Origin: an uncultured Bacteroidales bacterium
GTDB taxonomy: Bacteria > Bacteroidota > Bacteroidia > Bacteroidales > P3
NCBI GenBank assembly: GCA_905236405.1
Contig: CAJOQB010000111.1
Coordinates: forward strand, 1 to 12,896
Direction of reading: 5' to 3'
Length of the DNA: 12,896 nt
Shown in pieces: positions 1 through 6,804 of this stretch; position 1 is the first letter of the stretch; each line of letters starts with the position of its first letter. The translations under genes and the position numbers were made by a program. A model generated the notes under the pieces. That model had not been told where the DNA came from and did not search any database. It saw nothing but the letters and a program-made list of their open reading frames with translations.

Positions 1-19
1 GTGTGTCGTTACAAAGGGC

Positions 20-2995
20 ATGAAAAAAGTAAGCACATCCCTATTCGCAATGATTGTTTTGTTCGCTGCGTTGGCTCAGCCCTTCGATGCCGACGCCCAG
101 CGCCGCGGCAAGAAGAAAACGTCTCGTCCCGCTCCGGCCAAGAAGGAGGTCTACGCCATCCAGCACGCCACCCAGTGGGTCGACTCGGTGATGGCCACCC
201 TTTCGCTCGAGGAGAAAATCGGACAGCTGATGATTGTCCGTGTGCCCACCAAGATGAAGCCCAAGGACGAGAAGGCGTTCAACAAGCTGATTACCGACTA
301 CCACGTGGGCGGTGTCTGTTTCTTTGCCGGCACGGCTGTCGAGCAGTTGAAGCAGACCAAGCAGTACCAACGCATGTCGAAAGTGCCACTCTTCATCAGC
401 ATCGACGGCGAGTGGGGACTGGGCATGAGGCTCACCGACTGCTACTCGTTTCCGCGGCAGATGATGATGGGCGCCCTCAGTCCGGCCAACGACACGTTGA
501 TAACTCTGATGGGCAACGAAATCGGTCGCCAGTGCCACAACATGGGCATCAATATCAACTTCGCCCCTGTGGTCGACCTCAACAGCAACCCCCTCAACCC
601 CGTCATCGGCGCCCGCTCGTTCGGTGCCAAGAAGAACCGTGTGGCCTCCAAGGGCATACGCTACGCCCAAGCGCTGCAGTCGCAGCACGTCATGGCCGTG
701 GCCAAGCATTTCCCCGGGCACGGCGACACCGAGACCGACTCGCACGTCGACGTCCCTGTCATCAACCACACCAAAGCCTATGTCGACTCGGTGGACACCT
801 ATCCCTTCAAGCGGCTCATCGCCGCCGGTTGCCGTGGCATCATGGTGGGTCACCTGCAGGTCAACGCCTATGACACCAAGAACATCGCCACCCTTTCGGA
901 ACCCATCATGAACGAGTTGCTCCGCGAAAAGATGCGTTTTACGGGACTCATCATCACCGACGGCATGGACATGAAGGCTGTCACCAAGAACCACGGCAAG
1001 GCCGAAAGCACGTTGCTCTCGCTACAGGCCGGCAGCGATGTCCTGTTGCTGCCGTTAGATGTCGAAGGGTCGGTGAAACTCATCAAGGCCCACGCTGAAG
1101 AGGACTACAATTTCGCCCAACTTATCGACAACAAATGCCGCCGCGTGCTGTACGAGAAATACCGTTTCCAACTCCACAAATTAGACCTCGACGCCCTCAG
1201 CGTCCCCACCAAGAAAGACCGTGAACGCTGCGAGGAAATCACCGCTCAGATTGCCGAGAAGGCGTTGACGCTCGTCCGCAACGACCGCAGCGTGCTGCCG
1301 CTCAAGAAGAGCGACAACGTGGCGTGGATTGCCCTCGGCAATGCCGACAGCGCCGTTACCACCCTCAGCGGCGAAAACATCGGCAAGGTGGCCTCGGCAG
1401 ACAAGGTGGTCATCACCCTCGCCGCCTATGCCAACCCCACGGCTCAGAACAACTACGGTGTCTCGTCGAAGATGGTCGACCTCATAAGCCAAATCACCGC
1501 CTTCAACCACAACACCGTTCTGGTCATCTACGGCTCGCCCTTCATCCTGCAGTATTTCCCCTTTGCAAAGACCAGCACTCAGGGCTCCCAACGTCGCAGC
1601 ACCCCCGCCGACAGCATCATCTACGCCGGCTCGTCGCTCAGCACCACACCGGCTGCCATCGTCGTCGCCTATCAGGATATGGCTGTCGTCCACAAGGCTG
1701 TCGACAAACAACTCCGTGCAGGCAAGTTCGAGGGTCAGTTGCCCGTCGACATCGACCATTTCATGGCTCCCAAATCGCTCACCTCACCCAAGAAGACCAT
1801 CAGCCCCTATGCCCAACTGGTGAAGGCCGGCATGGACACCCTCTGTTTCCACCGTATCGACTCCATCATCAACGGCGGCATACAAGCGCAAGCCTACCCT
1901 GGATGCCAGTTGCTGGTGGCCTACAAAGGTCAGGTTGTCTACCAACGCTGCTACGGACGGCAGACCTACGACGCCAACTCGCCCAAGGTCGACACCAACA
2001 CCGTCTACGACCTTGCCTCCCTCACCAAAGTCACCGCCACCACCTTTGCTATCATGAAACTCGTCGATGCAGGCAAAATCAAACTCGACGACCCGCTGTC
2101 GCGTTATTTGCCCTACCTCAAACATACCAACAAAAGCAAGATTACCATCCGTGAGGCACTCAGTCACATCGCTCGACTCAAGTCGTTCGACGCCTATTGG
2201 AAGAACGCCTCCGAGTGCATGGATGCCTCGCTGCCCAACTGCCAGCCCACCGAGCAGCAGTTGACCAAGACACGGCTGTCGCTGTTGACACAGATTGCCG
2301 CCAGCCCGCTCAACAAGGACAAACATAAGTATGTATACAGCGACCTTGGGTTCATTCTTCTGGCCGACGTCGTCGAGCGAGTCAGCGGACAGACGCTCGA
2401 CCTCTTCATGCAACAGCAGTTCTATGGCCCGATGGGCATGACGAGCACCACCTTCCAACCTCTGCTCGGCAAATATATCAAGATTGACGAGAAACGCATC
2501 GCTCCCACCGAGACCAATCCCGACATCCGTCAGCGTACACTCCGAGGCGAAGTCCACGACCCCAACGCTGCAGCCTTTGGCGGCGTGGCCGGACATGCAG
2601 GTCTCTTCAGCACCGCTGCAGACCTCAACAAACTATATCAAATGATGTTGGCCGGCGGCTCCTATGGCGGTAAGCAGTACCTCGGCACCGATGTCATCAA
2701 TACCTTTAATCAGCGCTACTACACGCAATACAACAACCGACGTGCATTAGGTTACGACAAACCCTTCATCAAGGGCAACAGCACCCATGTCTCGCCCCTT
2801 GCCACCCAAAGCAGCTATGGCCACACAGGCTTTACCGGCACCATGGTTTGGGTCGACCCTGACCGCGAGCTCGTCTATATCTTCCTCAGCAATCGCGTCT
2901 ATCCCTCCGCAACCCCCAACAAGCTGGCCAATATGAACATCCGCACCGATGTGCAGACTCTCATCTACCAGTCGCTCCCCAAGAAGAAAAAGTGA
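20..2995 (+). CDS. Secreted GH3 glycosidase fused to a beta-lactamase-fold serine hydrolase
   Basis: 991 aa. Residues 1-26 look like a signal peptide (MKK start, hydrophobic core, cleavage near ADA|QRR) with no lipobox cysteine, so it should act in the periplasm or outside. Residues about 50-390 are a GH3 N-terminal barrel of the NagZ (beta-N-acetylhexosaminidase) type: the KHFPGHGDT motif at 229-237 with the following DSH (240-242) gives the His/Asp catalytic pair of that subfamily, and D314 in TDGMD is the likely nucleophile. Residues about 405-590 resemble a GH3 C-terminal domain. Residues about 605-985 are a class C beta-lactamase/DD-peptidase fold: SLTK (S667, K670), YSD (773-775, in place of the usual YxN) and HTG (935-937). 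The family suggests action on peptidoglycan fragments, with one domain cutting the sugar chain and the other a peptide, ester or amide; that pairing is inferred. The start is the first ATG and gives an intact signal peptide. The upstream promoter is outside the window; the gene ends at the shared terminator at 3035. Confidence 0.93.
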   Translation: MKKVSTSLFAMIVLFAALAQPFDADAQRRGKKKTSRPAPAKKEVYAIQHATQWVDSVMATLSLEEKIGQLMIVRVPTKMKPKDEKAFNKLITDYHVGGVCFFAGTAVEQLKQTKQYQRMSKVPLFISIDGEWGLGMRLTDCYSFPRQMMMGALSPANDTLITLMGNEIGRQCHNMGININFAPVVDLNSNPLNPVIGARSFGAKKNRVASKGIRYAQALQSQHVMAVAKHFPGHGDTETDSHVDVPVINHTKAYVDSVDTYPFKRLIAAGCRGIMVGHLQVNAYDTKNIATLSEPIMNELLREKMRFTGLIITDGMDMKAVTKNHGKAESTLLSLQAGSDVLLLPLDVEGSVKLIKAHAEEDYNFAQLIDNKCRRVLYEKYRFQLHKLDLDALSVPTKKDRERCEEITAQIAEKALTLVRNDRSVLPLKKSDNVAWIALGNADSAVTTLSGENIGKVASADKVVITLAAYANPTAQNNYGVSSKMVDLISQITAFNHNTVLVIYGSPFILQYFPFAKTSTQGSQRRSTPADSIIYAGSSLSTTPAAIVVAYQDMAVVHKAVDKQLRAGKFEGQLPVDIDHFMAPKSLTSPKKTISPYAQLVKAGMDTLCFHRIDSIINGGIQAQAYPGCQLLVAYKGQVVYQRCYGRQTYDANSPKVDTNTVYDLASLTKVTATTFAIMKLVDAGKIKLDDPLSRYLPYLKHTNKSKITIREALSHIARLKSFDAYWKNASECMDASLPNCQPTEQQLTKTRLSLLTQIAASPLNKDKHKYVYSDLGFILLADVVERVSGQTLDLFMQQQFYGPMGMTSTTFQPLLGKYIKIDEKRIAPTETNPDIRQRTLRGEVHDPNAAAFGGVAGHAGLFSTAADLNKLYQMMLAGGSYGGKQYLGTDVINTFNQRYYTQYNNRRALGYDKPFIKGNSTHVSPLATQSSYGHTGFTGTMVWVDPDRELVYIFLSNRVYPSATPNKLANMNIRTDVQTLIYQSLPKKKK

Positions 2996-3034
2996 TAGAT
3001 TCACCTGCCACCACATTGAAAAAGGTAAAAAAGA

Positions 3035-3060
3035 AAAGGAATCGCATTCGCGATTCCTTT
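3035..3060. terminator. Bidirectional intrinsic terminator between the GH3 fusion gene and tRNA-Arg
   Basis: A perfect 11-bp stem (AAAGGAATCGC pairing with GCGATTCCTTT) closes a 4-base loop, ATTC. On the minus strand it is followed by a T-rich tract (complement of 3027-3034) and would end the tRNA transcript. On the plus strand the stem ends in TTT followed by CTCTTT and would end the GH3-fusion transcript, which stops 40 bases upstream. Confidence 0.85.
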
Positions 3061-3067
3061 CTCTTTG

Positions 3068-3141
3068 TGACTCCCGCGGGATTCAAACCCACAACCTTCT
3101 GATCCGTAGTCAGATGCTCTATTCAGTTGAGCTAGGGAGCC
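3068..3141 (-). tRNA. tRNA-Arg (anticodon ACG)
   Basis: The reverse complement folds as a complete 74-nt cloverleaf. The acceptor stem is GGCTCCC with GGGAGTC, with one G-T pair and discriminator A. The D stem is GCTC/GAGC, the anticodon stem TCTGA/TCAGA around loop CTACGGA (anticodon ACG, position 34 normally deaminated to inosine), the variable loop has 5 nt, and the T arm is GTGGG-TTTGAAT-CCCGC. The 3' CCA is not encoded (the next bases are CAA), so it must be added after transcription. It has its own promoter at 3180-3210 and a terminator just downstream. Confidence 0.97.
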
Positions 3142-3179
3142 ATCTGTCAAAACGTCCTTTCTCTTCCGTTTTGCGAGTG

Positions 3180-3210
3180 CAAAGATACAACCTTTTTATG
3201 ATCCTCCAAA
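3180..3210 (-). promoter_or_regulatory. Bacteroidetes-type promoter of tRNA-Arg
   Basis: Read on the minus strand this is TTTG (3210-3207), 19 bases, then TATCTTTG (3187-3180). It matches the Bacteroidetes primary-sigma consensus TTTG-N19-21-TAnnTTTG at every defined position. Transcription should begin around 3172-3175, leaving a leader of about 30 nt before the tRNA. Confidence 0.85.
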
Positions 3211-3335
3211 TTTTTTTTGAGAAATCCCATTTGTACGTGTCTCAATCTATTCGTTTGCTGAACTATACAGTATGAATTTTTTTTACTCTCTATATCGGTA
3301 ATCCTTGCAAACAAAGGGAATAGCGGGAGATGATA

Positions 3336-3866
3336 TTACTTTTTCGGGGTGTAGCGGTATACGTTTGTGTATAGAATCTGTTTAACGTCTTCAAACTCAC
3401 CGTCGTCAAGCTCATATTTCGACATTATTATCATGGGTATGGCCAGTCGTTTGCCGTCGTAACTGGGTTGCCAATACTCCTGCGGATTGCGAGTGAACCC
3501 CATGTCGCCGTAGAACTCAAGACGGTGTTCGGCTGTCTCAGTGTTAGGCAGTTCTATCTCAAGCACTACCTGGTCTTGGTGCTGCATCATGAAGTTCAAG
3601 AAAACGGCTCGACCCAGACCTTGGCCGCGATACTCTTTGGCGATGGCAAAGTGCTCGATATAGGTGAACTCCTCAAAGGTCCAGTAGGAGAGGATACCGA
3701 TGGGTTCGTCATCGTCGATAGTGGCCACAAGGAAGTGGAAATTATTCTCGTCTCGGTCCTCGAGCTGACTAAACGGAGGCCGCTCTTCTTTGGGAAACGA
3801 TTCCTCGAAGAGCTCTTTCGCAAAATGGTGATGTCCCGATTCGGACAAAGTTGTAAATTCTATCAT
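3336..3866 (-). CDS. GNAT family N-acetyltransferase
   Basis: 176 aa, usual length for a single-domain GNAT enzyme, which transfers an acetyl group from acetyl-CoA to an amine. Motif A, the pyrophosphate-binding loop, is clear at residues 72-88 (HFAIAKEYRGQGLGRAV, with R-G-Q-G-L-G). The late-domain motif HRLEFYGDMGF is at 114-124, the usual site of the catalytic or CoA-contacting tyrosine. The N-terminus carries the E-SFP-EERPPF pattern seen in many small bacterial GNAT proteins. No signal peptide, so cytoplasmic. Substrate unknown. It is the last gene of the four-gene minus-strand operon, 21 bases after the barrel-protein gene. No terminator hairpin is visible behind it, so its transcript may run on into tRNA-Arg and stop at 3035. 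Confidence 0.9.
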   Translation of the reverse strand: MIEFTTLSESGHHHFAKELFEESFPKEERPPFSQLEDRDENNFHFLVATIDDDEPIGILSYWTFEEFTYIEHFAIAKEYRGQGLGRAVFLNFMMQHQDQVVLEIELPNTETAEHRLEFYGDMGFTRNPQEYWQPSYDGKRLAIPMIIMSKYELDDGEFEDVKQILYTNVYRYTPKK

Positions 3867-3887
3867 TTTATATAATTGTATTTCTTG

Positions 3888-4883
3888 TTAAGAGTCAAAA
3901 AACTTGAAACCATCAAAGTCGAAGCGAAGGGTGATGAGGTGTTGCGGGGCAAAGGATTCGTAGCCCTCGAGATTGATGTAGTTATAGTAGAATGTGTAGG
4001 CAAGAGTAAGTGTGCTATAGCTTGGCATTGTATAACCTATGTTGATGGTGGAGAAACCGCCATAACCTATGCCACCTTGGTTGATATAGTCGTAAGGATA
4101 CGAGCCGGTGGTTGGAAACTGACCGTTCCAGATATCGAGAATGCTGTATGTGCGTCCAGCCACTTCGATGTCGTTGGCTATCACTTCGGTGTTGTTCACC
4201 TCTCCTCCCAGTTCAAATCCAATGTCGAGACCGTTTTGCATCTTGAATTTCCTTGACACGCCGAGGTCGATATTGATGCGTTTCTCCTGTCCCATAATAC
4301 CGCATTTCACCCATCGGTTTTGGTTGGTGAGAATGCCTGTACCGTTGGTGGCGTTAATAAGGAAAGCACCTGTGGCGGTGAGTTTCGCATAATCCATACG
4401 TACCAGCCATCCCCATCCGTTGCCGTAGTCATAGCGGAACCCCATGCCTACCTGTATGGCCAAACGATAGGACATATCGCCATATTCGTCAATGGTCAGT
4501 TGTTGATAGTTGGTGATGTCCGAGCCAATCAAATCATAGGTGGTGAGGTCGTTCCACATCTGCATACCGAAAGCCTCGCTATGCATGATACGGTAGATGG
4601 AGTTGACATTGGTCTCTATTCCTTGATAGAAATTGGCATGACGGTTGCTGGCAATCAACATGCCTGCATCAAGGCTTAGCGAAAGACCGTTTTGGTAGAG
4701 CAAAGGTCTGGGGGATTGATAGGAAAAAGAAAAATTTGGATTGGTCGTTGACCAACCCTGTAGTGATGTCAATAATATGAAAACCAACAGTGTTATCTTT
4801 CGGGCAGACTGCGACGTGCTACAAGAGGGTCCATCGTCCTTGGAAGCATCGTCGCCACATCGGTCTCGTTCTTTATCGTTCAT
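3888..4883 (-). CDS. Putative outer-membrane beta-barrel protein, function unknown
   Basis: 331 aa. I do not recognise a named family. A hydrophobic stretch at about 30-46 (ITLLVFILLTSLQG), then a polar Ser/Thr turn, looks like a signal sequence. The following 280 residues are rich in Tyr, Gly, Asn and Phe and contain many short amphipathic strands with alternating aromatics (for example around LTLAYTFYYNYINL and the last strand LITLRFDFDGFKFF), as expected of an outer-membrane barrel of roughly 10-14 strands. The start is odd: 28 hydrophilic residues with two cysteines precede the hydrophobic core, and no later ATG would remove them. The gene follows the sigma factor by 24 bases and precedes the acetyltransferase by 21 bases, so they are very likely co-transcribed. 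No TonB-dependent receptor or SusD features are seen. Confidence 0.7.
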   Translation of the reverse strand: MNDKERDRCGDDASKDDGPSCSTSQSARKITLLVFILLTSLQGWSTTNPNFSFSYQSPRPLLYQNGLSLSLDAGMLIASNRHANFYQGIETNVNSIYRIMHSEAFGMQMWNDLTTYDLIGSDITNYQQLTIDEYGDMSYRLAIQVGMGFRYDYGNGWGWLVRMDYAKLTATGAFLINATNGTGILTNQNRWVKCGIMGQEKRINIDLGVSRKFKMQNGLDIGFELGGEVNNTEVIANDIEVAGRTYSILDIWNGQFPTTGSYPYDYINQGGIGYGGFSTINIGYTMPSYSTLTLAYTFYYNYINLEGYESFAPQHLITLRFDFDGFKFFDS

Positions 4884-4907
4884 ATTATTTATATAGTTAT
4901 TATTGTA

Positions 4908-5534
4908 TTAAAACAAGTCGTCACGTTGCGAAAGAATAGTATAAAGCAAACTGTGGGCACGATGAAGCTTCGATTTCACCGATCCGATAGGAATGTCCAT
5001 CTTTGCAGCAATCTCTTCATACGACAATTCCTCAAAGTAGCGAAGCTCAACAATGTGTCGATACATCGGTTTCAGTTGTTTTATCACCTCACGCATTATC
5101 TGAATGCGTTGCCGGCGAACCATGTCTTCTTCTGGGTTGTCGTCGTCGGAGGGAATGTTCAGTTCGCGTGAAGCACGCTGTGTTTCGTCGCTGACGGGAG
5201 AGACGATGTCGTCGATATAGTAGGTCTGTTCCTTTCTTTTCCGACGAAGATAGTCAATGCAGTTGTTGGAGGCAATGGCGAAAAGCCATGTGCTGAAAGC
5301 ATGTTTTGGAGTGTAGTTGCTTAGTTGGTGGAAGGCTTTGCCGAATGCCTCGATGGTCAAATCCTCGGCGACAGTGGCATCGCTGGTCATCTTGAACAGC
5401 ATCATGTAAAGTGGCTCACGATACATTCGCATCAAGTCGGCAAATGCACGCTCGTCACCCTCGTCACGGGCACGCAACACCAACTGATAGTCTCGTTGTG
5501 CTTTCTCTGTTGAAAGATTGACGCTTGTTTCCAC
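4908..5534 (-). CDS. ECF-type RNA polymerase sigma-70 factor
   Basis: 208 aa. Sigma region 2 spans about 28-101: an acidic helix with AEDLTIEAFGKAFHQL, then STWLFAIASNNCIDYLRRKRK, the region 2.3/2.4 segment for promoter melting and -10 recognition. Region 4 spans about 150-197 (LKPMYRHIVELRYFEELSYEEIA, then GSVKSKLHRA), the helix-turn-helix for -35 recognition. Regions 1 and 3 are absent, as in ECF factors; the linker at 102-148 is acidic and rather long. The start is GTG, four bases after the TAA of the upstream glycosyltransferase gene, which points to translational coupling; the next internal Met (about residue 35) would cut into region 2. No anti-sigma gene lies next to it, so activity may be set by expression or by a partner elsewhere. 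Targets unknown. Confidence 0.93.
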   Translation of the reverse strand: METSVNLSTEKAQRDYQLVLRARDEGDERAFADLMRMYREPLYMMLFKMTSDATVAEDLTIEAFGKAFHQLSNYTPKHAFSTWLFAIASNNCIDYLRRKRKEQTYYIDDIVSPVSDETQRASRELNIPSDDDNPEEDMVRRQRIQIMREVIKQLKPMYRHIVELRYFEELSYEEIAAKMDIPIGSVKSKLHRAHSLLYTILSQRDDLF

Positions 5535-5538
5535 GTTG

Positions 5539-6684
5539 TTATTTTTTTCTCGTTAACGAAGAAAGATATAATATAGTATTTGCCAAGAGAAAATAAAATT
5601 CATAGAAGGGTGACCACAAGTGTACCTGTTTTACTCCAAAGCGCTGATTGAGAAAATAAAATGATACTATCTGCCATACTGTTTTTATTACAAACAACGT
5701 AACGGCAATGGGCCATAGCATGATGTTGTCAATCAGCATCAGCGTCAACGCTGCGTAGAACAGTAGCAGCGAGAGCGGATGGATTTGAAGCAATGCTTTT
5801 TGTCCGAGAGAGTAGAGGTATTTGGTGGCATATCGTTTTTTGCGTTGCTGCAGCCATTGTTTGTGGTTGGCGGCAGGTTGTCTTTCGACAAAGGTGTCAG
5901 GAGTGAGGTTGAAACGGAAGTTGCTCTTTGTGGCGTTCTGGTTCACAAAGATGTCGTCGGCACCTTCGGGGATGCTATAGTGGCTGATAAAGCCTTTCCT
6001 GTCCATAAAGAAAGAACGTCTATAGGAAAGGTTGCAACCCGTGGCGGTATAGGGACAACCCAACATGGACAGACCAATCATGGTGGCCGATGCCTCCATG
6101 TTGTCGTATTGCATCATCATGTTCAGACCGCCCACCTCTTGTCGTATACCGCAATATCCACCCACAATGTCGCCACCGTGGAGATAACTTATAGCCATGT
6201 TTTTTACCCAGTTGAAGGTGACGGGTTTGCAGTCGGGTTCGGTCAGCAGTATGATGTCGTTGGATGCAGTGCGGATGCCAATGGAGAGAGGATATTTCTG
6301 ACCCTTGAACATGTTGACATCCTCTTTGAAGTTGACCACCTTCAGGTGAGGGTAATTCGCTTTGAGGACCTTCAGCACATAGGGCGTGTCGTCTTGCGAC
6401 ATATAGTCGACAATGACAACCTCGTATTTGGGGTAGTCTTGTTCGAGCAGATAGACGAGGTTGTCTTTTAGCAGATAGGCATCGTTGTGCACTGTCATCA
6501 CCACAGATACCGATGGCAAGTCGTCATCGGGAATAGCGTTTTGTTCTTCGATGATTCCTTTTTTGCTGCGTCCAACACGAAAATAGGCAAGTCCATAGTA
6601 GAGAGCCAAAAAAATAAAAGCGACCCCAGCGACAATGGCTAAAGTTAATGTATAAGTGTTAGTTAATTCGTAAAACAGATTCAT
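5539..6684 (-). CDS. Membrane-anchored family 2 glycosyltransferase
   Basis: 381 aa from the ATG at 6684. An upstream in-frame TTG at 6708 would add 8 residues but lies within the -7 promoter box, so I reject it. Residues about 12-36 form an N-terminal membrane helix. The GT-A domain follows: SVSVVMTVHNDAY, then EVVIVDYMSQDDT (the variant of the nucleotide-binding DDxSxDxT motif), LLTEPDC with D151 in the metal-binding DxD position, GADD (catalytic Asp at 243/244) and QQRKKRY at 279-285, the Q(Q/R)xRW-like motif of processive GT2 enzymes. Three hydrophobic segments follow (about 305-322, 326-345, 362-376). It probably transfers sugars to a lipid or envelope polysaccharide on the cytoplasmic face of the inner membrane; donor and acceptor cannot be read. 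It is the first gene of the minus-strand operon and lies directly upstream of the ECF sigma gene. Confidence 0.9.
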   Translation of the reverse strand: MNLFYELTNTYTLTLAIVAGVAFIFLALYYGLAYFRVGRSKKGIIEEQNAIPDDDLPSVSVVMTVHNDAYLLKDNLVYLLEQDYPKYEVVIVDYMSQDDTPYVLKVLKANYPHLKVVNFKEDVNMFKGQKYPLSIGIRTASNDIILLTEPDCKPVTFNWVKNMAISYLHGGDIVGGYCGIRQEVGGLNMMMQYDNMEASATMIGLSMLGCPYTATGCNLSYRRSFFMDRKGFISHYSIPEGADDIFVNQNATKSNFRFNLTPDTFVERQPAANHKQWLQQRKKRYATKYLYSLGQKALLQIHPLSLLLFYAALTLMLIDNIMLWPIAVTLFVIKTVWQIVSFYFLNQRFGVKQVHLWSPFYEFYFLLANTILYLSSLTRKK

Positions 6685-6705
6685 TGTCCAATATATTTGA
6701 AAGTG

Positions 6706-6713
6706 CAAATTTA
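6706..6713 (-). promoter_or_regulatory. Probable -7 box of the glycosyltransferase-sigma operon
   Basis: The minus strand reads TAAATTTG, a full match to the Bacteroidetes -7 pattern TAnnTTTG, 22 bases upstream of the ATG at 6684. The -33 region, expected near 6733-6738, reads GTACAA and is a poor match to TTTG; it falls across the -7 box of the divergent tgt promoter. Confidence 0.5.
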
Positions 6714-6735
6714 CTGACTATTCCCAAAATAGTTG

Positions 6736-6743
6736 TACTTTTG
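6736..6743 (+). promoter_or_regulatory. Probable -7 box of tgt
   Basis: The plus strand reads TACTTTTG, matching TAnnTTTG, with transcription expected to start near 6750 and a leader of about 55 nt before the ATG at 6805. The -33 region is degenerate: the nearest candidate is TTTA at 6710-6713, with a 22-base spacer, inside the -7 box of the opposing operon. Confidence 0.55.
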
Positions 6744-6804
6744 CACTTCGTTTTTAAAGAACTTGTCAACTATTTATCAACAATACCATTGTAGAAAACA
6801 GACC

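Noticed and set aside
41..994. 317-aa minus-strand open frame opposite the GH3 domain
   Set aside because: It lies opposite conserved GH3 catalytic motifs, has a His/Gly/Asp-rich shadow composition and shows no domain.
2949..3275. 108-aa plus-strand frame running through the terminator and tRNA region
   Set aside because: It overlaps the end of the GH3 fusion gene, a terminator and the antisense of a tRNA; the translated sequence is an artefact.
3240..3300. Small palindrome ATACAGTAT followed by a T-run on the plus strand
   Set aside because: The stem is only 4 bp and there is no plus-strand gene upstream for it to terminate; AT-rich chance structure is more likely.
6685..6708. TTG start at 6708 for the glycosyltransferase
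   Set aside because: The codon sits inside the TAAATTTG -7 box, so it would not be transcribed; ATG 6684 starts just before the membrane helix.
6733..6804. 24-residue N-terminal extension of Tgt from TTG 6733
   Set aside because: The extension overlaps the tgt -7 box, and the ATG at 6805 gives the family's normal length with motif offsets matching E. coli Tgt.
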